From NCBI GenBank assembly GCA_013215825.1, contig JABSQN010000004.1:558001-622000 (forward strand): a stretch of 64,000 nucleotides of DNA, read 5' to 3'. Made by a program: the position numbers and the translations under genes. Positions 17,632-28,918 of this stretch are shown in pieces. The notes below the pieces were generated by a model. It worked only from the letters and a program-made list of their open reading frames with translations. It ran no database searches and was not told the DNA's origin. The stretch is from Piscirickettsiaceae bacterium. Lineage in GTDB: Bacteria > Pseudomonadota > Gammaproteobacteria > Nitrosococcales > Methylophagaceae. Positions within the stretch are counted from its first letter, which is position 1. Every line of letters starts with the position of its first letter.

Positions 17632-17830
17632 TATTTTTTTACACTTAATATTTTAGTTGCTTGATTATACCCGTTATCATTCCAGAGGACTGCTTGTTCT
17701 AATACCCTAATAATCGTTGTAAATATGCCACACTCCTCAAAAGACGGGTGTTTTTTACCACATAAATCTTGATACCATGTCACCATCATGCGATTATTCG
17801 TAGAAAATTAATGAAATAATATGGACTAAA

Positions 17831-18550
17831 ATGACTAAATTTACTTTTATCCGGGTGTGGCTTCTTGCTTCAGTCGTATTGCTAAGTGGTTGTGCAACTA
17901 CTTCTACTAGCAACGTTAATGATCCATTAGAAGGTTATAACCGAGTTATGTATTCGTTTAATGACACGCTCGATAAAGTCATTCTTAAACCCGCGGCTAT
18001 TGCTTATGATTCAGTTACACCCGATCCTATTCAAAAAGGTGTTAGCAACTTCTTCAGCAACTTAAATGACATAACAGTCATTATCAATGACTTGTTACAG
18101 CTTAAGTTCGGTCAAGCATTCGATGATACGGGCCGCTTTCTTTTAAATAGTACCGTAGGGGTCGCCGGTATATTTGATATAGCGGGCTATGCAGGCCACG
18201 AGAAACATAATGAAGACTTCGGTCAAACATTAGCTGTTTGGGGCGTTGATTCAGGCCCTTATTTCGTATTGCCATTATTTGGTCCTCGGACTATTCGCGA
18301 TACAGTTGGTTTAGTCGGTGATGTCTATACTAATCCTATAACCTATCTTGAAGATACTGGTGCTCGTAATGCTCTTTTTGCCCTACAAGTTGTCGATTCT
18401 CGAGCCAATCTATTAGGTACCAAAGAAGTATTAGATGAAGCGACCGATGATGAATATATCTTTGTTCGCGATGCTTATTTACAACGTCGTCAAAACCTAA
18501 TTTATGACGGCAATCCACCTGAAGAAGACTTTGACGTATTTACTGACTAA
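17831..18550 (+). CDS. mlaA: Phospholipid-retrieval lipoprotein MlaA (VacJ)
   Basis: Outer-membrane lipoprotein of the Mla system, which removes mislocalised phospholipids from the outer leaflet. The 239-residue precursor has a lipobox LLSGC with lipidated Cys21, then DPLEGYNRVMYSFNDTLDK, NFFSNLNDITVIINDLLQ, GRFLLNSTVGVAGIFDIA and FGQTLAVWGVDSGPYFVLPL, all MlaA hallmarks. The C-terminus YLQRRQNLIYDGNPPEEDFD is also typical. It is a single gene with its own terminator; mlaFEDCB are not nearby, although the next operon (yrbG-kdsD-kdsC-lpt) is the one that adjoins mla genes in E. coli. Confidence 0.95.
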   Translation: MTKFTFIRVWLLASVVLLSGCATTSTSNVNDPLEGYNRVMYSFNDTLDKVILKPAAIAYDSVTPDPIQKGVSNFFSNLNDITVIINDLLQLKFGQAFDDTGRFLLNSTVGVAGIFDIAGYAGHEKHNEDFGQTLAVWGVDSGPYFVLPLFGPRTIRDTVGLVGDVYTNPITYLEDTGARNALFALQVVDSRANLLGTKEVLDEATDDEYIFVRDAYLQRRQNLIYDGNPPEEDFDVFTD

Positions 18551-18592
18551 TTATTACTCAGGACAAGAGACGTCCAACAATCTATAATAGAG

Positions 18593-18619
18593 AGCCAGAC
18601 TTGATGTCTGGCTTTTTTA
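18593..18619 (+). terminator. Rho-independent terminator after mlaA
   Basis: AGCCAGAC (18593-18600), loop TTGAT, GTCTGGCT (18606-18613) followed by six T residues. A perfect 8-bp stem with a T-run. A very similar hairpin occurs at 42560-42582. Confidence 0.9.
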
Positions 18620-18648
18620 TACCTTTCATAAAGAATTTATTTATTTAA

Positions 18649-19635
18649 ATGACTACTGCACTTTTTATTGTCGCTATTCTTGCTGGATTCGCTGTATTAA
18701 TTTGGGGGGCCGATCGCTTCGTTGATGGTGCTGCTAATATCGCGACTAACTTCGGAATTTCACCGCTTATTGTTGGGTTAACTATTGTTGGCTTTGGTAC
18801 ATCCGCTCCTGAAATGCTAGTGGCTGCACTTGCCTCCTTTGATGGAGCACCCGCACTGGGGATCGGTAATGCTATTGGTTCTAATATTGCCAATATCGGC
18901 TTCGTGCTAGGGATCACCGTTCTCGTTGCCCCTCTGGCGGTTCACTCTGACACCTTACGCCGAGAGTTTCCCATCCTTGCCTTTATTATGGCGCTTGCAA
19001 TACTCTTGTTATGGGATCAGTTTTTAAGCACGACTGATGGTCTTATCTTGTTTTCAGGCTTTATTCTAACTCTATTTGGCATGGCAGTTTTAGCCGTTAA
19101 AAGTAGCAAGTCAGATCCGTTGGAACAAGAATTCGAACAAGAGTTTTCTGAACCTCATATGACCACCAAACAATCAATTATTAGCTTCATTATTGGTTTG
19201 ACAGCACTACTTATCGGTTCTAAAGCCTTAGTTTGGGGTGCAATAGGTGTTGCATCATTACTTGGTGTTAGTGATCTGATTATTGGTTTAACTATTGTTG
19301 CCATTGGTACCAGCTTACCTGAACTTGCCGCTTCCATTATTTCGGCCTTAAAAAATGAACATGATATTGCTGTTGGTAATATATTAGGCTCCAATATGTT
19401 TAATATATTAGCGGTTCTCGCCATGCCAGGCCTGATTGCACCGTCACAGATTGATCCGGCAATTCTACAGCGTGACATTCCCGTTATGATTGGCTTATTT
19501 GTGTTGTTATATCTATTTGCTCGTACGGGTAATAATGGAAAAATAGGTCGTATTGCAGGCTCACTAATGTTGTTAATTTATATTTCTTATAATGCTTTAC
19601 TTGCCTACCAAAGCACAGGCGCAACTACGCTATGA
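18649..19635 (+). CDS. yrbG: Calcium/sodium antiporter family protein YrbG
   Basis: An inner-membrane cation/Ca2+ exchanger-family protein of 328 residues with about ten helices. The two inverted alpha repeats are clear: GFGTSAPEMLVAALASF with GNAIGSNIANIGFVLG, and AIGTSLPELAASIISAL with GNILGSNMFNILAVLA; the glutamates in the PE motifs are the ion-binding residues of the family. It overlaps kdsD by 4 bases (ATGA), the first step of the conserved yrbG-kdsD-kdsC-lptC-lptA-lptB operon. Its physiological ion is not established even in E. coli. Confidence 0.93.
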   Translation: MTTALFIVAILAGFAVLIWGADRFVDGAANIATNFGISPLIVGLTIVGFGTSAPEMLVAALASFDGAPALGIGNAIGSNIANIGFVLGITVLVAPLAVHSDTLRREFPILAFIMALAILLLWDQFLSTTDGLILFSGFILTLFGMAVLAVKSSKSDPLEQEFEQEFSEPHMTTKQSIISFIIGLTALLIGSKALVWGAIGVASLLGVSDLIIGLTIVAIGTSLPELAASIISALKNEHDIAVGNILGSNMFNILAVLAMPGLIAPSQIDPAILQRDIPVMIGLFVLLYLFARTGNNGKIGRIAGSLMLLIYISYNALLAYQSTGATTL

Positions 19636-20612
19636 CCAATAGTGATGCTCAACAATTGAAAACACTGGGCTTGGCTGTTGTTAATACAGAATTAGAAGCA
19701 GTCTCCGCCTTGCGTGATCGTATTGGCGATGCCTTTGTCACTGCCTGTCGTTATTTCTTACAATGTGAAGGTCGCATTGTCGTTATTGGCATGGGAAAAT
19801 CAGGTCATATTGCTGGTAAAATTGCCGCCACCTTAGCCAGCACGGGTAGCCCTGCATTCTTTGTTCATCCTGGTGAAGCCAGTCATGGTGATTTAGGAAT
19901 GATCACCAATAAAGACGTAGTACTTGCCTTATCTAATTCTGGTGAAACCAGCGAAATATTAACTATATTACCCATCATTAAACGACTCGGTATTCCTCTC
20001 GTTGCAATGACGGGCAAGCCACAATCCACATTAGCAAAAAGTGCCAATGCTCATATTGATGTTAGCGCCACCAAAGAAGCGTGTCCGCTTGGACTTGCAC
20101 CCACATCAAGCACCACGGTTGCTCTAGTGATGGGCGATGCCTTAGCGATTGCCTTATTAGAAACACATGGTTTTACCGCAGAAGATTTTGCTTTATCCCA
20201 CCCGGGAGGAAATCTTGGGCGACGCTTATTACTTCGTATCAGTGACATTATGCACACTGGCGAGCGTATCCCTAAAGTAAGTAACAATGCCTTACTTAGT
20301 GAGGCTCTCGTTGAAATGACGGATAAAGGCTTGGGCATGACAGCAATCACTTCTAATAAAGATGATACGATTGGTATATTTACCGATGGCGATTTACGCC
20401 GTGTACTGGCTCAATCTGTTGACGTACACACCACAATGATGGCTGATGTTATGACCACTGATTATAAAACCGCGCACCCAAATATGTTGGCGGCAGAAGT
20501 ATTAGAGCTAATGCAACGCCACAAAATTAACGGCCTCTTAATTATTGATGATAATAAACAACTTGTTGGCGCTATCAATATGCATGATTTACTCCGTGCT
20601 GGCGTTGTTTAA
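19632..20612 (+). CDS. kdsD: Arabinose-5-phosphate isomerase KdsD
   Basis: Interconverts ribulose 5-phosphate and arabinose 5-phosphate, the entry to Kdo synthesis for LPS. The 326-residue protein has an N-terminal SIS domain (VIGMGKSGHIAGKIAATLAS, ALSNSGETSEILTILP, and EACPLGLAPTSSTTVALVMG) and two C-terminal CBS domains (from about residue 205, DIMHTGERIPKV, and 270, DVMTTDYKTAHP). The start overlaps the yrbG stop by 4 bases, and kdsC follows after 15 bases. Confidence 0.96.
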   Translation: MTNSDAQQLKTLGLAVVNTELEAVSALRDRIGDAFVTACRYFLQCEGRIVVIGMGKSGHIAGKIAATLASTGSPAFFVHPGEASHGDLGMITNKDVVLALSNSGETSEILTILPIIKRLGIPLVAMTGKPQSTLAKSANAHIDVSATKEACPLGLAPTSSTTVALVMGDALAIALLETHGFTAEDFALSHPGGNLGRRLLLRISDIMHTGERIPKVSNNALLSEALVEMTDKGLGMTAITSNKDDTIGIFTDGDLRRVLAQSVDVHTTMMADVMTTDYKTAHPNMLAAEVLELMQRHKINGLLIIDDNKQLVGAINMHDLLRAGVV

Positions 20613-20627
20613 CAAATAGGAAACAAA

Positions 20628-21149
20628 ATGCAAGATATTCTCGCAAAAACAAAAGACATAAAACTCGTTATTTTCGATGTTGATGGCGTGCTAACTGACG
20701 GTAGCATTATCATTGGTGATGATGGTGAAGAATACAAAGCCTTTCACTCGCGTGATGGTCACGGCATGAAACTCTTGCAATATACAGGTGTCGAAATTGC
20801 CATTATCACCGGCAGAACATCAAAAGTCGTTGAATATCGCATGACTAGTTTAGGTGTCAATCATCTTTATCAAGGTCAAAAAATAAAATTACCTGCCTTT
20901 AAAGAGCTGATTGAACGCCTAGGTTTAACACCAGAACAATGTGCTTATGTCGGCGATGATTGGGTTGATTTATCCATTATGAAACAAGTTGGTTTAGCCA
21001 TTACCGTCAATGATGCAGATGAAATCATGAAAGAACACGCACATTGGGTTACACCCGCAAATGGCGGCAAAGGTGCTGCACGTCAAGTATGCGAACTAAT
21101 TATGAAAGGACAGGGCACCCTGCAAGATCAAATTGAACGCCACTTCTAA
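20628..21149 (+). CDS. kdsC: 3-deoxy-D-manno-octulosonate 8-phosphate phosphatase KdsC
   Basis: Removes phosphate from Kdo-8-phosphate to give Kdo. The 173-residue HAD-family protein has the nucleophile motif VIFDVDGVLTDG, motif II in AIITGRTS, lysine in the GQKIKLPAFKEL region and motif IV VGDDWVDLSIM. It is the capless C0-type HAD of the family and normal in length. Its 3' end overlaps the start of lptC by 17 bases. Confidence 0.96.
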   Translation: MQDILAKTKDIKLVIFDVDGVLTDGSIIIGDDGEEYKAFHSRDGHGMKLLQYTGVEIAIITGRTSKVVEYRMTSLGVNHLYQGQKIKLPAFKELIERLGLTPEQCAYVGDDWVDLSIMKQVGLAITVNDADEIMKEHAHWVTPANGGKGAARQVCELIMKGQGTLQDQIERHF

Positions 21150-21705
21150 TCTCCCTTTTCTAGCCAAACTATTATTGCCACTCTTGGCAATCGCCACCCT
21201 TTGGCTATTATCTGGTGATGATGAAAACGATAAAAAAGAGCATTTAAAGATAAATCGAGCCAATGATTATGCAATGACTGATTTCACATTAACCATAATG
21301 AATGAACTGGGACAGCCTGCTCGCGTTATTATCGGTGATGAAATGGCACATTACCCGAAAGATGACAGTACAGAAGTTATCAATCCTGTCGCCTACTTTA
21401 TCGGTCAGGAGAATGATACCTGGGTAATATCATCAAATAAAGGACAAACAACCGGCAAAGGTGGCGATATATTTCTCACTGGCAATGTCATTATCAGCCG
21501 TGAAAATAATAACGAAATCGAACTCCGTTCAGAAGAGCTTCATTTAGATACTGTCCACAATACAGCCTACACCGATGTTGCCGTTACAATATCATCACCT
21601 TATGGTCAAACTAACTCTGTCGGGCTTCATGCTACACTTGACGACAAAACAATCAACCTTCACTCCAAGGTAAAAGGACAATATGATGCACCAGCTACAC
21701 AATAA
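21133..21705 (+). CDS. lptC: LPS export protein LptC
   Basis: LptC links the inner-membrane LptB2FG transporter to the periplasmic bridge. The 190-residue protein has one N-terminal membrane helix (LLLPLLAIATLWLLSG) and an OstA-like jellyroll in the periplasm (DFTLTIMNELGQPARVIIGD, GDIFLTGNVIISRENNNEIE, LRSEELHLDTVHNTAYTD). The frame has no good ATG before the membrane helix, so TTG 21133, inside the end of kdsC, is the likely start. It overlaps lptA by about 20 bases. Confidence 0.9.
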   Translation: MNATSNLPFLAKLLLPLLAIATLWLLSGDDENDKKEHLKINRANDYAMTDFTLTIMNELGQPARVIIGDEMAHYPKDDSTEVINPVAYFIGQENDTWVISSNKGQTTGKGGDIFLTGNVIISRENNNEIELRSEELHLDTVHNTAYTDVAVTISSPYGQTNSVGLHATLDDKTINLHSKVKGQYDAPATQ

Positions 21706-22495
21706 ATTACTAATCGTATTGCTAACATTACTACCCGCTTTAGCTTGGGCATTACCTAGCGATAGAGAACAACCCATTAGTATTGAAGCCGATCATGCTC
21801 AACTCGATGATAAACAAGGTATCACTCAATACAAGGGAAAAGCCGTTTTAACACAAGGTACATTACGCATTGAAGGCGATATTATTACCTTTTATTATGG
21901 TGAAGATAAGCAAATTATCAAAGCGGTTGCTCAAGGAAATTTGGCCACTTATCAACAAGTACAAAAGCCAGGTGAACCACCGATCAAAGCACGTGCATTG
22001 CGAATGGAATACCATGCTAAAGCACAGAAAATATACTTAATCGGTCAAGGTCATGTTTGGAATAATGGCGATGAATTTAGTGGTAGTCGTATTGAATATG
22101 ACATCACCAATAATATTGTGAACGCCAACTCTGCACCCGTAAAAATCGATGGTAAAATACAAAAGAGTGAACGTGTTCACATCATTATTCAACCGCCGGG
22201 CAGCAAGAAAAAATCGGCTAAGCCCGCTGTAAAAAAACCAGTCGTTGCTCCTGAACCAACAGCAGAGCCTAAACAAACAACATCAAAAGATAATGCCTAT
22301 CCAACAGCAATCACCGGCAGTCGCCTAAACATCCGAACAGGGCCTGGTGTTCAATACAATAAATTAGGCATATTTAATGTTGGAACTGAACTTATTATTC
22401 TGACTGAACAAAAAACATGGATCCAAGTTCGAGGTATGATTAATGGTCAAATAATGATCGGCTGGGTTAATCGCCGTTTCGTACAACAACGTTAA
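21686..22495 (+). CDS. lptA: LPS transport protein LptA with extra C-terminal SH3 domain
   Basis: LptA forms the periplasmic bridge that carries LPS to the outer membrane. The protein has a signal peptide (cleaved near ALAWA), an OstA jellyroll (about residues 26-168: ISIEADHAQLDDKQGITQY, GTLRIEGDIITFYY, FSGSRIEYDITNNIV), then a Lys/Pro/Ala linker (171-207) and a bacterial SH3-like domain (211-270) with SRLNIRTGPGVQYNKLG and WIQVRGMINGQIMIGWV. Usual LptA ends soon after the OstA domain at about 170-185 residues, so the extra 90 are unusual. ATG 21686 has AAGGA 7 bases upstream and is preferred over ATG 21683. Confidence 0.92.
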   Translation: MHQLHNKLLIVLLTLLPALAWALPSDREQPISIEADHAQLDDKQGITQYKGKAVLTQGTLRIEGDIITFYYGEDKQIIKAVAQGNLATYQQVQKPGEPPIKARALRMEYHAKAQKIYLIGQGHVWNNGDEFSGSRIEYDITNNIVNANSAPVKIDGKIQKSERVHIIIQPPGSKKKSAKPAVKKPVVAPEPTAEPKQTTSKDNAYPTAITGSRLNIRTGPGVQYNKLGIFNVGTELIILTEQKTWIQVRGMINGQIMIGWVNRRFVQQR

Positions 22496-22510
22496 TAGTA
22501 AGAACACTTT

Positions 22511-23236
22511 ATGAGCATTTTATCCGCCCAACAACTCAGCAAACAATTTGGTGATCGCCAAGTTGTAAAAAATATCTCACTAGAAGTAAAAAGCGGTGAA
22601 ATTGTCGGACTACTCGGCCCCAATGGCGCAGGGAAAACCACCAGCTTTTATATGATTATCGGCTTAATACCCGTTGATAATGGCACTGTATTCCTCGATC
22701 AATTAGAACTCACCCACGCTCCAATACATCAGCGTGCACAAGTTGGTATCGGCTATCTCCCTCAAGAAGCTTCCGTCTTTCGAAAACTCAGTGTTGAAGA
22801 CAATATCTACGCCATTATCGAAACACGTAAAGACCTTGATGAATTTAATAAAAAAGAACTATTAGAACGTCTACTTGATGATTTTCATATCGAACATATT
22901 CGTAAATCAATGGGCATGGCATTATCAGGTGGTGAACGCCGCCGCGTTGAAATTGCCCGCGCACTAGCCACCGAACCCCGCTTTATCTTATTAGATGAAC
23001 CTTTTGCTGGCGTAGATCCTATCTCCGTGTTAGATATTCAAGGCATCATCAAAGAGCTTGCCGAACGCGGAATAGGTATACTTATCACCGACCACAATGT
23101 CCGTGAAACCCTCAAAGTATGTGAACGCGCCTATATCTTCAACGAAGGTGAAGTTATCGCCAAAGGCACACCAGAAGAAATTTTAAAAGATAAAATGGTG
23201 TTAAGTGTTTATTTAGGCCGTGATTTTAGGCTTTAA
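22511..23236 (+). CDS. lptB: LPS export ABC ATPase LptB
   Basis: ATPase that powers LPS extraction from the inner membrane together with LptF, LptG and LptC. The 241-residue protein has Walker [16 protein letters not shown]-loop [15 protein letters not shown], signature [15 protein letters not shown], Walker [13 protein letters not shown] and H-loop [10 protein letters not shown], all typical of LptB. It is the last gene of the operon. In many gammaproteobacteria rpoN and hpf follow lptB; here the next gene is a convergent M23 peptidase 16 bases away. Confidence 0.97.
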   Translation: MSILSAQQLSKQFGDRQVVKNISLEVKSGEIVGLLGPNGAGKTTSFYMIIGLIPVDNGTVFLDQLELTHAPIHQRAQVGIGYLPQEASVFRKLSVEDNIYAIIETRKDLDEFNKKELLERLLDDFHIEHIRKSMGMALSGGERRRVEIARALATEPRFILLDEPFAGVDPISVLDIQGIIKELAERGIGILITDHNVRETLKVCERAYIFNEGEVIAKGTPEEILKDKMVLSVYLGRDFRL

Positions 23237-23252
23237 GAATAACGGCAAACAT

Positions 23253-24101
23253 TTACTCCTGTTCATCACCCTCAACAGCTTCACGCTCAGGGAAAAACAA
23301 ACGAGGTTCAATCCGCTGATCATTCAGACTGATACCTAAATGTAAATGAGGCCCCGTTACTCGTCCGGTCATACCGACAGTGCCGACGACTTCACCTTGT
23401 TTTACTATTTGCCCATCTTTAACGCCTATCGTATCCATATGACAGAACATGGTGACTAGGCCTTGTCCATGGTCGATAAATACGGTGTTACCATTAAAGA
23501 AATAATCACCCGTGCCTCGAATTACGCCATCAGCCGTTGCATGAATTTCTGTCCCTGTTGGTGCGGCGATATCCATGCCGCTATGTGGTCGTCTTGGCTG
23601 GCCATTAAACACACGGCGACGACCAAACAAACCACTGATACGTCCTTCTATTGGCCATACAAAGTCCATCGGCACATCGTCATTTTCCATCCAATATTCT
23701 AATGCACCACTTATTCTTGAACGCTCGGCATTAATCCGTTTCATATCATAATTAGTCGGGTTTACTTTGCGTTTATCCTTAATTTCAATATGCTGGGTTG
23801 GATAGGATTTATCGGCAATATCAAAACTAACTTTGCTGATTTTATCGGCAGATGTCACCACCAATGTTTGTTTGCCTATTTTGGCACTAAGAGAGATACC
23901 CACCACGGCGAGCCACTGCTGTTCTTGTTTCACCACCATTACTTGTCGCTTGTGGTATTTTACGCTAGGTTTACTATCGCTTATCAGATTTAACGGCACG
24001 ATAACAACACCACCAGGAACAGCTGATTGCTGTGGCAATGTGATTGCAGATGCGATTCCACTTAACAATAAGCCAAGTAATACTGTATAAATTTTAATCA
24101 T
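23253..24101 (-). CDS. Periplasmic M23 (LytM) peptidase
   Basis: A 282-residue secreted protein: signal peptide (MIKIYTVLLGLLLSGIASA), an N-terminal beta domain (residues 22-110), and a LytM domain from about 145. Zinc-site residues are all present: His173 and Asp177 (HSGMDIAAP), His221 region (FCHMD) and the HLH pair His252/His254 (GPHLHLGIS), so it should be an active peptidoglycan endopeptidase rather than an EnvC/NlpD-type activator. It overlaps the 3' end of xseA by 8 bases, and this pairing with xseA is seen in other gammaproteobacteria. Confidence 0.92.
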   Translation of the reverse strand: MIKIYTVLLGLLLSGIASAITLPQQSAVPGGVVIVPLNLISDSKPSVKYHKRQVMVVKQEQQWLAVVGISLSAKIGKQTLVVTSADKISKVSFDIADKSYPTQHIEIKDKRKVNPTNYDMKRINAERSRISGALEYWMENDDVPMDFVWPIEGRISGLFGRRRVFNGQPRRPHSGMDIAAPTGTEIHATADGVIRGTGDYFFNGNTVFIDHGQGLVTMFCHMDTIGVKDGQIVKQGEVVGTVGMTGRVTGPHLHLGISLNDQRIEPRLFFPEREAVEGDEQE

Positions 24102-25455
24102 GTTTTATCTCTTGAATGTCGCATAATAATTGTCCGTGTTGTAGTCGGACATTGATCTGTTGTCCGAGTTCCGCATCATCACTGCTTCTTAAAACCTGTC
24201 CAGTTTCTGCCACAGTTGCAATGCTGTAACCACGCTCTAATGTACTTAGCGGACTAACTGCCGATAACATTCGTATTTGCTGACTCAGTAGTGATTTATG
24301 CTTTTGCAATCGGCTTTGCATCACACTATGAAGTTGTTGTTTGATTTGTTTCAGCTTGCTGTGTTGCAAATCAATATTCGCTTGTGGATGTTTTAAACGT
24401 ACCGCCCAGTAATCTAATTTCTGCCGTTTTAGTCGGATGATTTGCGACCACGCGCGTTGCAACTGTTGCTCTAGGCGATCAAGTCGCTGCATCTGCTGAC
24501 TAATCTGAGAACTCGGATGCGGCAAGCGTTGTTGTAACTGTTGGATATGGCGCTGCTCATTATGCAAATAATGCTGCATTAATAAGTTTAAACGACGACT
24601 AAAATTAGTGATCTTGTTTGACCATTCTGACGCATCTGGCACCGCTAACTCGGCGGCAACAGACGGCGTTGGCGCACGCACATCGGCAACAAAATCAGCA
24701 ATGGTAAAATCGACTTCATGGCCTACGGCACTGATTATAGGTATGTCACAGTTAAATATCACATGCGCTAATTTTTCATCATTAAAGCTCCACAAATCTT
24801 CTAAGGAACCACCCCCTCGACCGATGATTAACACATCACATTCTTGACGCTCACCAGCCAGCACAATGGCATCCCTAATCTGCTTCGCCGAGTCTGCACC
24901 TTGCACTGCCACAGGATAAAGAATGACATTTGCCGCCGGAAACCGGCGATTTAATACCGTTAAAATGTCATGCACTGCCGCCCCTGTGGGCGATGACACA
25001 ATGCCAATACTATTGGGTATTGCTGGGAGCTCTTTTTTATGCGCTTGGTCGAATAATCCAGCGTCACCTAGACGATGCTTTAAAGCATCATAAGCTCGTT
25101 GTAATGCACCACTTCCCGCTTCTTCCATATGCTCAACCACAAGCTGAAACTCACCACGCCCTTCATATAAAGTAACGCGAACTCGCAGTAATATTTGCAT
25201 GCCATTCTCTGGCTTAAACCGAACATTCCGGTTGCGATTTCTAAACATCGCGCAGCGTACTTGTGCCACTTCATCTTTTAATGTGAAATAAATGTGTCCC
25301 GATGCAGGCATGGCAAGATTGGATATTTCACCCTCCACCCAAAGCAGTGGAAATGAGCCTTCTAATACGCCTCGCGCCTCGCGAACTAAGCGTGAAACCG
25401 CGTACACCTCTTTGACTGGACGGGCGGCTAATGTGGGTTTGCTATCTAGTGCCAT
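24094..25455 (-). CDS. xseA: Exodeoxyribonuclease VII large subunit
   Basis: Large catalytic subunit of exonuclease VII, which degrades single-stranded DNA in both directions. The 453-residue protein shows the N-terminal OB fold (YAVSRLVREARGVLEGSFP, GHIYFTLKDEVAQVRCAMF), the catalytic core (SSPTGAAVHDILTVLNRRFP, IGRGGGSLEDLWSFNDE, SAVGHEVDFTIADFVADVRA), a long Gln- and Leu-rich coiled coil (about 290-400) and the C-terminal LERGYSIAT segment. xseB is not in the window. It is divergent from guaB, with 74 bases between start codons. Confidence 0.96.
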   Translation of the reverse strand: MALDSKPTLAARPVKEVYAVSRLVREARGVLEGSFPLLWVEGEISNLAMPASGHIYFTLKDEVAQVRCAMFRNRNRNVRFKPENGMQILLRVRVTLYEGRGEFQLVVEHMEEAGSGALQRAYDALKHRLGDAGLFDQAHKKELPAIPNSIGIVSSPTGAAVHDILTVLNRRFPAANVILYPVAVQGADSAKQIRDAIVLAGERQECDVLIIGRGGGSLEDLWSFNDEKLAHVIFNCDIPIISAVGHEVDFTIADFVADVRAPTPSVAAELAVPDASEWSNKITNFSRRLNLLMQHYLHNEQRHIQQLQQRLPHPSSQISQQMQRLDRLEQQLQRAWSQIIRLKRQKLDYWAVRLKHPQANIDLQHSKLKQIKQQLHSVMQSRLQKHKSLLSQQIRMLSAVSPLSTLERGYSIATVAETGQVLRSSDDAELGQQINVRLQHGQLLCDIQEIKHD

Positions 25456-25457
25456 AA

Positions 25458-26990
<1,533 letters not shown>

Positions 26991-27000
26991 ATTTACAAAA

Positions 27001-27069
27001 GTCCGTCGCTCCCACGTATACAGGAACCCAGTTATACTGCCTATGGTTCCCCACATACGTGAGAATGAC
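27001..27069. repeat. Dispersed inverted-repeat element, 69 bp copy
   Basis: The copy starts GTCCGTCGCTCCCACGTATA and ends CCACATACGTGAGAATGAC. The arms are imperfect inverted repeats (CTCCCACGTAT with ATACGTGAGAA; GGAACC with GGTTCC). It is shorter and more diverged than the copies at 15508 and 42434 but shares the terminal GTC...GAATGAC and TGGTTCCCC features. It lies between guaB and guaA. Confidence 0.65.
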
Positions 27070-27110
27070 GAAAAATAGTTTTCTGTAACTAATTTATTTC
27101 AGAGATTTTT

Positions 27111-28688
27111 ATGAACCACAATATCCATGACCACCGAATTCTTGTTCTTGATTTTGGCTCGCAATATACCCAATTAATTGCCCGCCGTATTCGTGAAGCA
27201 GGCGTTTACTGTGAATTACGCAACCCTGACATTACAGAAGCGGAAGTCAAAGAATTTAATCCTAAAGGTATTATTCTTTCTGGCGGCCCTGATTCAACCA
27301 TTGGTGATGCGGCACCTATTGCCCCTCAATTTGTCTTTGACTTAGGCATTCCTATTTTAGGAATTTGCTATGGCATGCAAACCATGGCAATGCAATTAGG
27401 TGGGCAAGTTGAATCTTCTGAGCATCGTGAATTTGGTTATGCTCAAATTCGAGCTCATGGTCACTCTGCATTATTACGTGATATTGAAGATCATATTACC
27501 GAAGAAGGTTATGGCCTGCTTGATGTTTGGATGAGCCATGGTGATCGTGTTGCTGAGCTCCCACAAGGTTTCAAAGTCATTGCCAGCACAGATAGCGCCC
27601 CCTTTGCTGGTATGGCAGACGAGGAACGAAAATTTTATGGTGTGCAATTTCATCCAGAAGTCACCCACACCGCACAAGGCCAACGTATTATCGAACGTTT
27701 CCTAACTGAAATTTGTGGCTGTGAGACTCTGTGGACTTCAGCTCAAATCGTTAAAGAGAGTATCACTACTATTCGTGATCAAGTCGGTGATGATCACGTA
27801 TTACTTGGTTTATCTGGTGGTGTTGATTCCTCTGTCGTTGCTGCATTATTAGATCGTGCAATTGGCAAACAGCTTACCTGTGTCTTCGTTGATAATGGTT
27901 TACTCCGCCAAAATGAAGGCAATGATGTGATGGCCATGTTTGCTAAAAACATGGGCATTAAAGTGATTCGTGTTGATGCGGAGCAGCGATTCTTAGGTGA
28001 GTTAGCCGGTGAAAATGATCCCGAAAAGAAACGTAAAATTATTGGTCGTGTCTTTGTCGAAATTTTTGAAGAAGAGTCAAACAAACTAAATAATGTGAAA
28101 TGGCTGGCACAAGGTACGATTTATCCAGATGTTATCGAATCTGCCGCAGCAAAAACAGGTAAAGCCCAAGTCATTAAAACCCATCATAATGTGGGTGGCC
28201 TACCTAAGCATATGAAACTTAAATTGCTTGAACCTTTACGTGAATTATTTAAAGATGAAGTCCGTAAACTCGGTGTTGAATTAGGTTTGCCACGTGATAT
28301 GGTTTACCGCCACCCATTCCCAGGACCTGGTCTAGGTGTTCGTATTTTAGGTGAAGTAAAAAAAGAATATGCCGACCTTTTACGTAAAGCCGATAAAATC
28401 TTTATTGATGAATTGTACGCGCACGATCTATACGACAAAACCAGCCAAGCATTCACCGTATTCTTACCTGTGAAGTCCGTTGGTGTAATGGGCGATGGTC
28501 GTCGTTATGACTATGTTGTCGCTCTACGTGCCGTAGAAACTATCGACTTTATGACTGCGCGTTGGGCACATTTACCGTATGATTTCTTAGGCTTGGTCTC
28601 TAATAGGATTATCAATGAAGTTGAAGGTATCTCCCGAGTTACCTACGATATATCAGGAAAACCTCCCGCAACAATCGAATGGGAATAG
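27111..28688 (+). CDS. guaA: GMP synthase (glutamine-hydrolysing)
   Basis: Aminates XMP to GMP using glutamine and ATP. The 525-residue protein has the class I amidotransferase domain with the nucleophile Cys86 ([16 protein letters not shown]) and the His/Glu of FHPEVTHT, the ATP pyrophosphatase P-loop [17 protein letters not shown], and the C-terminal dimerisation domain ending [10 protein letters not shown]. It lies downstream of guaB on the same strand, the conserved guaBA pair. I see no clear terminator in the next 230 bases, which hold no other recognisable feature before a possible promoter near 28863. Confidence 0.98.
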   Translation: MNHNIHDHRILVLDFGSQYTQLIARRIREAGVYCELRNPDITEAEVKEFNPKGIILSGGPDSTIGDAAPIAPQFVFDLGIPILGICYGMQTMAMQLGGQVESSEHREFGYAQIRAHGHSALLRDIEDHITEEGYGLLDVWMSHGDRVAELPQGFKVIASTDSAPFAGMADEERKFYGVQFHPEVTHTAQGQRIIERFLTEICGCETLWTSAQIVKESITTIRDQVGDDHVLLGLSGGVDSSVVAALLDRAIGKQLTCVFVDNGLLRQNEGNDVMAMFAKNMGIKVIRVDAEQRFLGELAGENDPEKKRKIIGRVFVEIFEEESNKLNNVKWLAQGTIYPDVIESAAAKTGKAQVIKTHHNVGGLPKHMKLKLLEPLRELFKDEVRKLGVELGLPRDMVYRHPFPGPGLGVRILGEVKKEYADLLRKADKIFIDELYAHDLYDKTSQAFTVFLPVKSVGVMGDGRRYDYVVALRAVETIDFMTARWAHLPYDFLGLVSNRIINEVEGISRVTYDISGKPPATIEWE

Positions 28689-28862
28689 CTGTATTACGCC
28701 AATCATCGAAGCTATGCATATCAAGTAAGTATTTATACAAACAGAAACGAAATACTTTAAAAAAGAAACAATAAAAAATGACTTGGTTTTATTTGAATTA
28801 GACCTAGGAAAAATGAGCAACAGGAAGTAATGTTTATTTTTTATATGATATAGTTGAATTTT

Positions 28863-28889
28863 TTGAAAGTGTTATCTGCGATGTATACT
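28863..28889 (+). promoter_or_regulatory. Possible promoter of the orphan 130-residue gene
   Basis: TTGAAA at 28863-28868 and TATACT at 28884-28889 resemble sigma-70 elements, but the spacer is only 15 bases. The position, about 30 bases before the ATG, is plausible. Confidence 0.35.
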
Positions 28890-28918
28890 TTATAGTCGCC
28901 ACGTTTAAGGCTAGTGAA

